Shown here: positions 34,172-42,627 of the stretch, one piece after another
Position numbering within the stretch: the stretch's first letter is position 1
Layout of the letters: each line of letters opens with the position of its first letter
Assembly (NCBI RefSeq): GCF_000735365.1
Contig: NZ_JMPL01000005.1
Coordinates: 51,380-115,379 of the forward strand
Length of the DNA: 64,000 nucleotides
Direction: 5' to 3'
DNA from: Kluyvera ascorbata ATCC 33433
Lineage (GTDB): Bacteria > Pseudomonadota > Gammaproteobacteria > Enterobacterales > Enterobacteriaceae
Notes under the pieces: generated by a model
Told to the model about the DNA's origin: nothing
The model's database searches: none
Seen by the model: the letters and a program-made list of their open reading frames with translations, nothing else
Translations under genes and position numbers: made by a program

Positions 34172-34809
34172 TAGAATGAAGTCCACTGTATACGGTCTTT
34201 CGGCCGGGCAATCAGGTTATATTTGTCGCGAGTACGTTTCGCAACGACCTGAACCGTAATTATCAACTGAGCATGACCGACGAACGGAACCCAGCGGCCT
34301 AAGAACGTCGCTATTCTGTTCGTAGGAACCATTTTCAGTTTTGACAATTTGCCCATAGGTGCGACTGGTCTAAGTCCAAACGGGAAACGAGCATCTCTCA
34401 AAAGCTTTCTTGATAAGATGGAGAGATGGTTATTATTTGTGTCACTTGACGCAGCCATTGTTGGAGATACGGATACTATGCGAACACCTTCAAGAAGCAT
34501 GTTGAAATACTCCACCTCCTGTCCGGCATCATTAATTTTGTACCACTTTAACTCAGCTTTCTGCAGTACCTGACCAGTAGCAACAGCTTTATATAGATAC
34601 GGACTGGAGTAATCAAACTCCTTAATAACAAGCATTGATGAATGCTGACGCATACCGGTAGGTTTACCCGTAGCATTATCTGTGGGAATACTTAGGTTAT
34701 GGTGGAATCCTTTGAACTCAATGCTAAACTCTCTATTCTGAACGTCGCAACCACCCTTAATAAGCGCTACACCATCATCATACAACCACATGTTACCCGG
34801 TATAGCCAT
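34171..34809 (-). CDS. hcp: Hcp family type VI secretion protein with C-terminal extension
   Basis: A 212-residue protein. Residues 1 to about 120 are a clear Hcp: MAIPGNMWLYDDG, IPTDNATGKPTG, SSPYLYKAVATGQ and WYKINDAGQEVEYFN are all family landmarks. After this the normal Hcp end is replaced by about 85 residues with a basic part and a hydrophobic stretch (FLGRWVPFVGHAQLIITVQVV). Such extended Hcp proteins carry effectors through the type VI tube. No type VI structural genes are nearby, so it would use an apparatus encoded elsewhere. Its GC is low compared with the following chromosomal genes. Confidence 0.85.
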   Translation of the reverse strand: MAIPGNMWLYDDGVALIKGGCDVQNREFSIEFKGFHHNLSIPTDNATGKPTGMRQHSSMLVIKEFDYSSPYLYKAVATGQVLQKAELKWYKINDAGQEVEYFNMLLEGVRIVSVSPTMAASSDTNNNHLSILSRKLLRDARFPFGLRPVAPMGKLSKLKMVPTNRIATFLGRWVPFVGHAQLIITVQVVAKRTRDKYNLIARPKDRIQWTSF

Positions 34810-35061
34810 TTCCGATACCCCCTCATAATCCCTATGAAATAGATATCTATTGAAAAATAGAATAATGGCAAGCACTAATATATTTATAAACTAATTAAAT
34901 TTGATGAATTGGTGGAAAATATGTTGCTAAGGTTATCTCATTAGGCCATGGTTATTCTGGAATCCCCCTCGCAAAACCTTCTGCAACCCCGCCCGTTTTC
35001 CGTTACCCTATAACCGCAGGCATCGCGACAACCGCCTTGCCACGCATCCTCAAGGTTCCCC

Positions 35062-35439
35062 ATGACCGTCAAACACAAAATCCTCCTTAGCGCCTGCCTC
35101 GCCGGGCATCCCGTGCGCTACAACGGCACCGACAAATCCTGTACCGCAAACCTGCTGCAACAGTGGCGCGATGAAGGTCGTCTGGTCACCCATTGCCCGG
35201 AGCTGGCAGCGTGGCTGGCGTTAAAAGCCGCACAGAGTCACGGCTGCCGGTTTGCGATTTTGACCGATGGTAGCCCAACCTGCGGGAGCCAGAACGTATA
35301 TAACGGGGCGTTTAGCGGGGTGAAGGTACCGGGCGAAGGGGTCGCGGCGGCGCTGTTGCGCCAGCATGGGGTTGAGGTGTTTAGCGAGTTTCAGTTGGAG
35401 GCGCTGAAGCGGCGGTTGGATGAAGTTGAAGGCGTTTAG
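35062..35439 (+). CDS. DUF523 family protein with an internal deletion
   Basis: A 125-residue protein. The first part (ILLSACLAGHPVRYNGTDKSC, LVTHCPELAA) and the last part (HGCRFAILTDGSPTCGS, then FSGVKVPGEGVAAALL) match DUF523. Family members are usually about 160 residues; the segment that normally follows CPE and reads like GLPTPRPPAEI is missing here at ELAAWLALKAAQ. An in-frame loss of roughly 35-40 codons is the simplest reading. The cysteines of the ends are kept. It may be non-functional. Confidence 0.8.
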   Translation: MTVKHKILLSACLAGHPVRYNGTDKSCTANLLQQWRDEGRLVTHCPELAAWLALKAAQSHGCRFAILTDGSPTCGSQNVYNGAFSGVKVPGEGVAAALLRQHGVEVFSEFQLEALKRRLDEVEGV

Positions 35440-35440
35440 A

Positions 35441-35482
35441 ACGAGCCGCCCCGGCGTCGGCGCGTTGCGCCTCGGCCGGGCT
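35441..35482. repeat. REP-type palindrome (GCCCCGG family)
   Basis: An imperfect GC-rich palindrome (GAGCCGCCCCGGCGTCGGCG / CGCCTCGGCCGGGCTAC) of the same type as those at 38605-38650 and 41137-41206. It lies between convergent genes and may cap their transcripts. Confidence 0.6.
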
Positions 35483-35517
35483 ACGAGCCAGATAAACACA
35501 TCGATACATGGCGCGAA

Positions 35518-36147
35518 TCACCCAATCCTCACCCACCGCCACCCTACCGCCATCATCACCAGCACAATCGTCACTCCCGCCGCCATATGCAGCAGGAAAT
35601 CCAGCGGATGCACCTCCACCGGGTGGCAAAACGACAGCATCGTCAGCGCCATACAGGCGATTCCCACCCCTGACGTCGCCAGCGTGCGCAGCGGGTACAG
35701 CGCCCGGGTCCGGCGCAGGTAGCCCATCATAATGACCATCATCGGCGTGCTCACCGCCATCATAAACGCGTAGCAGTTGACTTCGTCGGGATGGCTTTCC
35801 GGGGCGTGTGTCGTCCCGAGGCTGAAGATAACGCCGCCGAGCCAGATCGCAATTAGCGGCACAAACCAGCGCCAGCCCAGCGGTTTACGCCCGGCGATGC
35901 TCAGCAGGAAGGCGTTGCGTATCGCTAGTATGCCCATCACAAAGGCCACGGTCAGTTGCAGTACAGCCAGCAACGCGCCGGCTTGCGTCCAGTCCGTCGC
36001 TACCCGGTGAAACACCAGGCTACTAAGCCAGCCGCACGGCAGCGCCATCAGCAGCCACGCGGCGACCCGTCGGTTGCTGGCCCAGGGGCGGCGTATCGGC
36101 GCGGCATCCCGGCTAAGCTTCGCAATAAAAAGATCATGATCGGTCAT
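35518..36147 (-). CDS. nrsF: NrsF-like anti-sigma factor (DUF1109)
   Basis: A 209-residue inner-membrane protein with six membrane segments between about residues 27 and 205. The cytoplasmic N-terminus opens MTDHDLFIAKLSRDAAPIRRP, typical of DUF1109/NrsF. Cysteines C125 (VNCYAF) and C174 (LSFCHP) lie where NrsF of Caulobacter has its metal- or redox-sensing pair. It overlaps the sigma factor gene by 14 bases. It should hold the sigma factor at the membrane until an envelope redox or metal stress frees it. Confidence 0.82.
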   Translation of the reverse strand: MTDHDLFIAKLSRDAAPIRRPWASNRRVAAWLLMALPCGWLSSLVFHRVATDWTQAGALLAVLQLTVAFVMGILAIRNAFLLSIAGRKPLGWRWFVPLIAIWLGGVIFSLGTTHAPESHPDEVNCYAFMMAVSTPMMVIMMGYLRRTRALYPLRTLATSGVGIACMALTMLSFCHPVEVHPLDFLLHMAAGVTIVLVMMAVGWRWVRIG

Positions 36148-36691
36148 GGTTCGCTCCCATCCGGCGAAGGTTGGTTAGTGCTCTGTGTAATAGTGATTTC
36201 ACCGCCGAAACGCTTAAATTATGGCGGGCGGCGGCCTCGGCGAGGCTCATCTCCTGCAGGTGGATATGCTCCACAATCTGCCGCTGGCGCGAGGGGAGCT
36301 GGTCGAGGATCAACGCCAGCGTTTCTTCTCGTTCATCCTCTTCCGGGATGTGTTCAGCGTCGGGCTCAACGGCCTCTTCCTCATCGGCTTCACGTAGCCA
36401 GTGGCGACCGCGTTTACGCAGCGCGTCAACGGTGCGGGCCTGAGTGATGGCCATCAGCCACGGTAAAAACGGACAGGCGGGATCGTAGGTGTGGCGCACC
36501 CGATGGACAGCCAGCAGCACGTCCTGGATAACATCGTCAACCAGCACGCTGTCGGCAATCTGCTTGCGGACCATCGCCCGAATCACCGGCACGATGGCCC
36601 GCAGCAGTTGGGTATAGGCATCGCGATCCCCCGCCTGCGCGCTTGCCATCAGCGCAGGCCATGCTTCACGCGGCGCTAAACCGTTATCCAT
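36134..36691 (-). CDS. ECF RNA polymerase sigma factor
   Basis: A 185-residue sigma-70 family factor with region 2 (VDDVIQDVLLAVHRVRHTYDPACPFLPWL, about residues 50-80) and region 4 (LPSRQRQIVEHIHLQEMSLAEAAARHNLSVSAVKSLLHRAL, about residues 130-170), joined by an acidic linker. There is no region 1 or 3. It is paired with the NrsF-type anti-sigma gene, as in the SigF/NrsF system, and follows the peroxiredoxin and DsbD-like genes it probably controls. Confidence 0.88.
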   Translation of the reverse strand: MDNGLAPREAWPALMASAQAGDRDAYTQLLRAIVPVIRAMVRKQIADSVLVDDVIQDVLLAVHRVRHTYDPACPFLPWLMAITQARTVDALRKRGRHWLREADEEEAVEPDAEHIPEEDEREETLALILDQLPSRQRQIVEHIHLQEMSLAEAAARHNLSVSAVKSLLHRALTNLRRMGANHDRS

Positions 36692-36711
36692 ATTCCGCCA
36701 TGCCCGTTACC

Positions 36712-37944
36712 TCATGCTTTTTTACCGGATGCCTGATTCAGGGCGTCGACCACAATCGTCGGGGTCAGCACCTGCGGCAGCACTTTCGGCGCGCTGCCGT
36801 CCGCCGGGTAGACCACGTAGAGCGGCAAACCACCCTGCCCGAACGCGGTCATCGCGTCATCGATATCGGCGTTAAATTTAGTGGAATCCGCCACCATGTA
36901 GATCGTATTTGTGCTCGCCAGCGCCTGTTTCACCGCCGCCGTGGAAAGCGATGTGCGCTCGTTCACCTGGCAGGTAATGCACCAGGAAGCAGTGAAGTCG
37001 ACAAAGATAGCTTTGCCATGCCCGCGCATCTCCGCCACCGTCTGCGGCGACCACTTCACCTGCGTGATGTTCTCCACGCGCGCGAGTTCCGGCGGAGATG
37101 GCTGGACGTGCATTACGCCGGGCAGCGGGCTGACCGCAGCGATAAACAGCACCACCGTCACCGCCAGCAGCGCTTTGTAGGATTGGTCGATATAGCGTCG
37201 GCGCTGGGCCATACCGTAAAGCCACGCGGCAAAGCTCACCACCACTGCACACATCAGCATCGCTAACAGCGCCGTGGTGCCAGCCTGCTGGGTCAGTACC
37301 CACACCAGCCAGGCAAATGCGCCAAGCATCGGGAACGCCAGGCCGCGTTTGAGGATATCCATCCATGCGCCCGGTCGCGGCAGACGTTTGGCGATGGCCG
37401 GGAATAGCGAGACCAGCGTAAACGGCGCGGCAAAGCCTATTGCCAGCGACAGGAAAATCGCCAGCGAGGCTACCGGAGGCTGCACCAGCGCGTAGCCCAC
37501 CGCGCCCGCCATAAAGGGTGCCGAGCAGGGTGTTGCCACCACAATCGCCAGCGCACCGGTTAACGCCGAGCGCACAAATGCCCCGCTTCCTACTGAAATC
37601 TCCCCGGCGCGCTGCAGCGATAAACCCACTTCAAACACGCCGAGCAGGTTCAGCGCCGCGCCCAGAATGATCAACGCCAGTACGGCAATGACCATCGGTG
37701 ACTGTAGCTGGAACCCCCAGCCGACGGCGGTGCCGCCAGCACGCAGCGCCAGCAGTATGCCAGCCAGCACCAGCATGGTAAAAATCACGCCGAGCAAAAA
37801 GCCCAACCCTTCGGTGCGCGCACTTTTGGCATCGCCCTCATGGCGCAGAATGCCCAGCGCCTTCAGCGAGATGACCGGGAACACGCAGGGCATCAGGTTG
37901 AGGATAATGCCGCCCACAAAGGCGGCCAGAATGGCAGTTAACAT
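36712..37944 (-). CDS. DsbD/ScsB-like thiol electron transporter lacking the N-terminal domain
   Basis: A 410-residue inner-membrane protein. Eight membrane segments carry the CcdA/DsbD-beta cysteines C20 (LMPCVFPV) and C140 (TPCSAPF). A C-terminal thioredoxin-like domain carries C322 and C325 (SWCITC). The N-terminal periplasmic alpha domain of DsbD is absent; the first methionine is directly before the first membrane helix. It should move electrons from cytoplasmic thioredoxin to the periplasm. The periplasmic peroxiredoxin encoded 20 bases upstream is the likely client, as in ScsB/PprX-type pathways. Confidence 0.85.
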   Translation of the reverse strand: MLTAILAAFVGGIILNLMPCVFPVISLKALGILRHEGDAKSARTEGLGFLLGVIFTMLVLAGILLALRAGGTAVGWGFQLQSPMVIAVLALIILGAALNLLGVFEVGLSLQRAGEISVGSGAFVRSALTGALAIVVATPCSAPFMAGAVGYALVQPPVASLAIFLSLAIGFAAPFTLVSLFPAIAKRLPRPGAWMDILKRGLAFPMLGAFAWLVWVLTQQAGTTALLAMLMCAVVVSFAAWLYGMAQRRRYIDQSYKALLAVTVVLFIAAVSPLPGVMHVQPSPPELARVENITQVKWSPQTVAEMRGHGKAIFVDFTASWCITCQVNERTSLSTAAVKQALASTNTIYMVADSTKFNADIDDAMTAFGQGGLPLYVVYPADGSAPKVLPQVLTPTIVVDALNQASGKKA

Positions 37945-37964
37945 AGCGAACCCCGGCGGCTAAA

Positions 37965-38516
37965 TTACGAGTGCGATTGCGCGTATTGCTTCACGGCATC
38001 CATCGTTTTCTGGATGTGCTCATCAGGGTTACGGTCGGTGTAGCTCATCAGAATTTTGCCGTCCGGTGCAATCACAAACGAGGTGCGGTCCGACAGCGTT
38101 TTGCCATTCATCTGCATCAGCGTCTGGTACTGCGCCGCCACTTTCGCGCCCGGGTCTGCCGCCACGGCAAATTTATCCCGGCACTCCAGTTTTGAGAACT
38201 CATCCACCTGGTCAACGTTACCGGCAGTCACGCCCACCACGGTTGCGCCGAGCTTTTTGAAATCATCGGTGGCTTCGGCAAAAGCGTGCGCCTCAAGGGT
38301 GCAGCCTTTGGTGAACGCGGCTGGGAAGAAATAGAGCACCACTGGCCCTTTCTGCAATGCCTGTTGCAGGGAGAAGGTCAGCGGTTTGCCGCCGAGCGCG
38401 CCTTGCAGGCTGAAGTCTGGGGCTTTTGCGCCGGGTTCAAGGGCAGCGTTCGCATTCACGGCGAACAGAGAAAGGCTGAGTACGGCGGCGGCTGACAAGG
38501 CTTTCAAACGATTCAT
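37965..38516 (-). CDS. Periplasmic peroxiredoxin (AhpC/TSA-Bcp type)
   Basis: A 183-residue thiol peroxidase with a Sec signal peptide (MNRLKALSAAAVLSLSLFAV, cleavage after ANA). The ATG at 38516 has GGAG 7 bases upstream; an earlier start would add residues in front of the signal. The peroxidatic cysteine is C72 (FTKGCTLEAHAF), and C112 (LECRDKF) may be the resolving one. It leads the operon peroxiredoxin, DsbD-like, sigma factor, NrsF. It should remove peroxides in the periplasm using electrons from the DsbD-like protein. Confidence 0.87.
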   Translation of the reverse strand: MNRLKALSAAAVLSLSLFAVNANAALEPGAKAPDFSLQGALGGKPLTFSLQQALQKGPVVLYFFPAAFTKGCTLEAHAFAEATDDFKKLGATVVGVTAGNVDQVDEFSKLECRDKFAVAADPGAKVAAQYQTLMQMNGKTLSDRTSFVIAPDGKILMSYTDRNPDEHIQKTMDAVKQYAQSHS

Positions 38517-38604
38517 GGTCGACTCCATCAAGGGGATAAACGTGCTCTGTACATAATAGTTCGCACGCTAAGGCCTGAAGGTTTCGGTCGGGGTAAAAAA
38601 AATT

Positions 38605-38743
38605 TTGGATCGAGCTGCCCCGGAGTCGGCGCGATGCGCCTCGTCCGGGCTATGGATGCGGCATAGGCCGGATAAGCGCAGCGTCATCCGGCAAACTGCG
38701 CCGATACTGCCGGATGGCGCTACGCTTATCCGGCCTACTGGAT
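38605..38743. repeat. REP cluster
   Basis: Three palindromic units lie side by side: a GCCCCGG-type unit (38612-38650), and two GCCGGATAAGCGCAGCG-type units in opposite orientation (38668-38694 and 38709-38736). This is a BIME-like arrangement between the divergently oriented ends of neighbouring transcripts. The last unit touches the stop of the amidohydrolase gene at 38743. Confidence 0.78.
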
Positions 38744-40122
38744 TACGCCACGCTTCCCCACACCTGCCGCCCCTTATGGAACGTCGCAGCGCGCGGAGAA
38801 ATTCGCGCCACGGCTTCTGCCGAGCACGAGGCGTCCACCAGCACAAAGCTGGCGTCATCCTGCGCCTTCGGCCACACGCGCTCGCCCTGGTCGTTCAGCG
38901 GCAGCACGTCGCCGGTGGCGAGGAACAGCGAGCGGGAGAGATTCTGCTCGTTCGGGCGGATATAGAGCTGGGCGTAGAGGTTGGCTTTTTCGAACATATC
39001 GCCAAGGCCGTACGGCGACCAGTGGTCAATCACGCTGTCGGTGCCGGTCATCAGCGTCACGCCTTTGTCACGCAGCTGTTTCAGCGGCATATGCAGCGTG
39101 CCGATGGGGACCGTTGAAGCGATGGAAATCTGCTGCGCAGCCATGCGGGTGGCGATCTCATCCACCTGCCCTTCGTTCATTGTTGCCAGCGCGAAGGCGT
39201 GGCTGATGGTCAGCTTGCCCTTCAGCGCCGGCGTTTTCTCCACGGTTTCCACCATATATTTCACCGCCGCCACGCCCGCCGGGCTGGTTTCATGCAGGTG
39301 AATATCCACCCCTTTGTGGTAGTCGATGGCAATCTGGAACATGGTGTCGAGGGACTTCTCCATCGCACCGTCGACGTTGGTCGGGTCCATCCCACCGACG
39401 TAGTGCACCCCGGCCTGCATCGCTTCGCGCATCAGCGGTTCAGATTTCGATAACAGCAGCCCATGCTGCGGGAAGGCGACGATTTCACAGTCGAAACCAG
39501 CTTTGCGCCGCGCCAGCACCGCCTGTAAATTTTCGAGGTTTTTCAGCCCGGAGACCGGCTCGATATTGCAGTGGCTGCGGGCGATGGTGGTGCCTTTTGA
39601 TTGCAGCAGGTCAATCAGCTTTTCGGCGCGCTCCTGCGTGTAGGGCTGGAGTTCAGGCAGCAGCTTTTGCTCAAGCTTGATCATATCCTGAATCGTGGTG
39701 CCTGCCGGGCGGTTGAGCGAGCGCCACGGGCCACCGTAGAAGGTTTTGTCGAGGTGGATATGCATGTCGCGGGTGGTCGGCAACATCAGCTTGCCGCCCG
39801 CGTCATAGTGCGGCAGCGCGGCGTCCGGGTGGCTGTTGTTATCGCGCAGGGCCACGATTTTGCCGTCCTGAATTTCCACGGTCTGTCGCGCGGTGCGGGT
39901 GTGCACGACGACGGCACCCTCGTACTCAAAACCCGTTTCAAGCAGCACGTTATCAAGATAGTAGTGGCTGTCGGTAATGTTTATGGTTCCCTTCGTCTCG
40001 CAGACGGCAGCACCGGAAGTCGCCGCATAGGCCATCGGCGCGGTCGCGCCAAACAGCGCGGCGGCGGTAACCATTTTGCCGCTGTTGCTTAAAAACTCAC
40101 GGCGACTGTTATTCTCTTTCAT
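38743..40122 (-). CDS. Tat-exported amidohydrolase of the cytosine-deaminase type
   Basis: A 459-residue metal-dependent amidohydrolase. A twin-arginine signal is visible (SRREFL at residues 6-11, then a hydrophobic stretch ending AYA), so it acts in the periplasm with its metal already bound. The metal site shows H121 and H123 (DMHIHLD), then HLHET, SHAFA and TGTDSV further on. It is the last gene of the cluster with carbamate kinase and AllFGH homologues. A ring-opening step on a cyclic ureide or amide, feeding the carbamoyl-phosphate pathway, is a fair guess; the substrate is not known. Confidence 0.82.
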   Translation of the reverse strand: MKENNSRREFLSNSGKMVTAAALFGATAPMAYAATSGAAVCETKGTINITDSHYYLDNVLLETGFEYEGAVVVHTRTARQTVEIQDGKIVALRDNNSHPDAALPHYDAGGKLMLPTTRDMHIHLDKTFYGGPWRSLNRPAGTTIQDMIKLEQKLLPELQPYTQERAEKLIDLLQSKGTTIARSHCNIEPVSGLKNLENLQAVLARRKAGFDCEIVAFPQHGLLLSKSEPLMREAMQAGVHYVGGMDPTNVDGAMEKSLDTMFQIAIDYHKGVDIHLHETSPAGVAAVKYMVETVEKTPALKGKLTISHAFALATMNEGQVDEIATRMAAQQISIASTVPIGTLHMPLKQLRDKGVTLMTGTDSVIDHWSPYGLGDMFEKANLYAQLYIRPNEQNLSRSLFLATGDVLPLNDQGERVWPKAQDDASFVLVDASCSAEAVARISPRAATFHKGRQVWGSVA

Positions 40123-40134
40123 CGTCGTTCCTTA

Positions 40135-41082
40135 TCAATGGACAATATGGGTGCCCGTTTCGCCGCGCAGGGCGGCAGGCAGACATTCCGGCGTGGTGAT
40201 AATCACCCGTTTCCCGCCGTGTTGTAAAAATTGCAGGCTAGCGACAATCTTCGGCAGCATGCTACCCGCCGGAAAGTGGCCTTCGTGCATGTAGCGGGTC
40301 AGGGTGGCGATATCCACCTGCCCCAGCGCCTGCTGTTCCGGTTTGCCAAAGTGAATGCAGACCTTCTCCACCCCGGTGGTGATCACCAGAATATCAGCGG
40401 CGATCTCGCGCGCCAGCAACGCGGTGGAGAGATCTTTGTCGATCACCGCGTCGACGCTGTGATAATCGCCCTCTTCCCCCAGCACCACCGGAATGCCGCC
40501 GCCGCCCGCGCCGATCACCAGGAAGCCTTTCTGCGCCAGCGCCTGAATGGCTTCAGACTCGACGATGCGTTTCGGCTCCGGCGAGGCCACCACGCGGCGA
40601 TAGCCGCGCCCGGAATCTTCGACGAAGCGCCAGGTCGGGTTGGCTTTTAACAGTTCGTCACGCTGCTCGGCGCTGAAGAACGCGCCGATGGGTTTGGTCG
40701 GGTTGACGAAGCCGGGGTCGTTTTTATCGACCTCCACCTGAGTCACCACCGTCACCGCTTTTTGTTCGCCACGTTTTGCCAGCCGGTTATTCAGCGCCTG
40801 CTGAATAAGGTAGCCGATACCACCCTGGGTGTCGGCGACGCAGTTGGCGAGCGGGGTGAGCGGCAGCCCTTCGCGCTCGTGGGCAATCTCCGCACGACGC
40901 AGATCCAGCCCCACCTGCGGGCCATTGCCGTGGGTCAGTACGATGTTGTAATCCGATGCCAGCATCTCCAGCACCGTGTCCGCGACCGCTTTCACCGCCT
41001 CTGCCTGATGTTCAATCGACTGGCTGGCGTTGTCTTTGATTATGCTGTTGCCGCCAATGGCAACGACCACAAGTTCTTTCAT
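40135..41082 (-). CDS. allK: Carbamate kinase
   Basis: A 315-residue carbamate kinase that makes ATP from carbamoyl phosphate and ADP. Family landmarks are VVAIGGNSI at the N-terminus, LTHGNGPQVG near residue 50, VIGAGGGGIPV near 195, and AVIDKDLSTALLA near 215. Length is normal. It stands with allF, allG and allH homologues and so probably draws energy from the carbamoyl phosphate they release, as AllK (YbcF) does in oxamate/allantoin fermentation of E. coli. Confidence 0.9.
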   Translation of the reverse strand: MKELVVVAIGGNSIIKDNASQSIEHQAEAVKAVADTVLEMLASDYNIVLTHGNGPQVGLDLRRAEIAHEREGLPLTPLANCVADTQGGIGYLIQQALNNRLAKRGEQKAVTVVTQVEVDKNDPGFVNPTKPIGAFFSAEQRDELLKANPTWRFVEDSGRGYRRVVASPEPKRIVESEAIQALAQKGFLVIGAGGGGIPVVLGEEGDYHSVDAVIDKDLSTALLAREIAADILVITTGVEKVCIHFGKPEQQALGQVDIATLTRYMHEGHFPAGSMLPKIVASLQFLQHGGKRVIITTPECLPAALRGETGTHIVH

Positions 41083-41136
41083 CGTGTAGGTTCCAGTGCA
41101 GAAGGTGATGTGATTATTGTTGTTGAGGTAGCCGTT

Positions 41137-41206
41137 GTAGCCCGGCCAAGCGAAGCGCCGCCGGGGGAAACCCGGGGTCGGCGTAAACGCCTCGCCCGGG
41201 CTACAA
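41137..41206. repeat. REP-type palindrome inside the all-like operon
   Basis: A long imperfect palindrome, GTAGCCCGGCCAAGCGAAGC to GCCTCGCCCGGGCTAC, lies in the 126-base gap between allG and the carbamate kinase gene. It may stabilise the upstream part of the mRNA and lower expression of the downstream genes. Confidence 0.7.
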
Positions 41207-41208
41207 CG

Positions 41209-42627
41209 TTATGCGCAGTAACGTTCGCACCAGCTTAAAATGGCTTTTTCGAAGCAGGCGAACGGCGGGTGCACAATCCCGGCGCCAATCATGCCGATGC
41301 CGGCATCTTTATGGGCAATGGCGGTGTTGATCACCGGCAAAATGCCGCTGCTGCCGACGCGGGTGATATCGATAGCCGTTGGCACGCCCATAAAGCCGAG
41401 CAGCGGGATGGTGACGTTCGGGTTCTCGCCGAGCGTGATTTCGCGCATCTGGCGGGAGAAGTCGATAGCCTCTTCCACCGTGCCGCCCACCAGCGCCACT
41501 ATCGCCGGGGCCGTTGCCATCGCAAAGCCGCCGATGCCGTAGGTTTCGGTAATCGCGCTGTCGCCGATATCAAGCCCGGAGTCTTCCGGCTTATAGCCAG
41601 CAAACATCGGGCCGATAACCTGCTGCGCCGGGCCGGTGAACCACTGCCCCGGCAGGCCGCTGACCCGCAGGCCGAACTCGACGCCGTTACGCGCCATGGT
41701 GGTGACCACGGTGCTGTATTCGATGCCGTGCGCCGCGTCCATCGCCGCTTTACACATCGCCATCCACGTCGGGCCAGAGAAGTAGTCGCTGCTGGCGACA
41801 AACTCGAACACTTCGCGCTGCTGCTCAATGGAGTAGCCCGCCTGAATAATCCCCGGCGTCAGCGCCTGAATCAGCAGCGTGGTGCCCGCGTTGTTACGGT
41901 TGTGGCACTCATCGCCCATGTGCAGCGCCTGGGCCAGCATTAAGCGCAGGTCAATCTCGCCGATGATCTTCATTGCCTCGCGCAGCATCGGGCCCTGCAC
42001 GTCGCGCATCCAGTTCAGACGGTCGATCACGCTCTGGTCGTTGGCCCCCATGCGCAGGATCTTCGCCATCTGCTCGCTCATGTTGGTATAAGCGATGTTG
42101 CCGTAGGTTTTGTTCTCAACGATGTGCATAAACATCGAGGCTGAAGTCACGCCCGCCATCGACCCTACGCAGTCGTGCTCATGGCACGGCGAGAAGGTGA
42201 TTTCACCGGAAGCCGCGAGCACCGCCGCTTCATCGATATCCTTCGCCAGCCCTTCAAACACCAGCGCCCCGGTCACCGCGCCTTTCATCGCGCCGCACAT
42301 TTTTTCCCAGGTAACCGGCGGGCCCGCGTGGAGGATGGTTTTCGGCGTCATGCCCGGCACCACGTTGATAGCCTGGTCAAAGCCAATCAGCACCGGGTGA
42401 GACTGGATAATGCGCTCCAGCGCCTGCTGGTTGGCGGCGGCAATTTTCTCCGCCAGCGGGGAATCGGCGATGCTATCCAGCGCATTCACCACCTGCATAT
42501 TGCCCTGCCCCGGCGGCGTCCAGTCGAGCTGGGTGACGGCGACGTGCTGCTTTTTAAGGTCATCGCTGAACATGGCGATGCCGACGTTAATGACGTTCAG
42601 CGGTTGGGTAAACAGTGACTGGCTCAT
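41209..42627 (-). CDS. allG: DUF1116 protein, oxamate carbamoyltransferase subunit AllG-like
   Basis: A 472-residue protein of the YlbE/DUF1116 family. Segments NVGIAMFSDDLKKQHVAVTQLDWTPPGQGN, FSPCHEHDCVGSMAGVTSASMF and ECHNRNNAGTTLL are family landmarks. In E. coli AllF, AllG and AllH (FdrA, YlbE, YlbF) together form oxamic transcarbamylase, splitting oxalurate into oxamate and carbamoyl phosphate. The start overlaps the allF stop by 1 base (TGATG). Confidence 0.86.
   Translation of the reverse strand: MSQSLFTQPLNVINVGIAMFSDDLKKQHVAVTQLDWTPPGQGNMQVVNALDSIADSPLAEKIAAANQQALERIIQSHPVLIGFDQAINVVPGMTPKTILHAGPPVTWEKMCGAMKGAVTGALVFEGLAKDIDEAAVLAASGEITFSPCHEHDCVGSMAGVTSASMFMHIVENKTYGNIAYTNMSEQMAKILRMGANDQSVIDRLNWMRDVQGPMLREAMKIIGEIDLRLMLAQALHMGDECHNRNNAGTTLLIQALTPGIIQAGYSIEQQREVFEFVASSDYFSGPTWMAMCKAAMDAAHGIEYSTVVTTMARNGVEFGLRVSGLPGQWFTGPAQQVIGPMFAGYKPEDSGLDIGDSAITETYGIGGFAMATAPAIVALVGGTVEEAIDFSRQMREITLGENPNVTIPLLGFMGVPTAIDITRVGSSGILPVINTAIAHKDAGIGMIGAGIVHPPFACFEKAILSWCERYCA

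Noticed and set aside
34876-35061. A second attachment site closing the hcp/DUF1493 insert
   Set aside because: The low-GC segment ends here, but no tRNA fragment or copy of the 49-base core is present.
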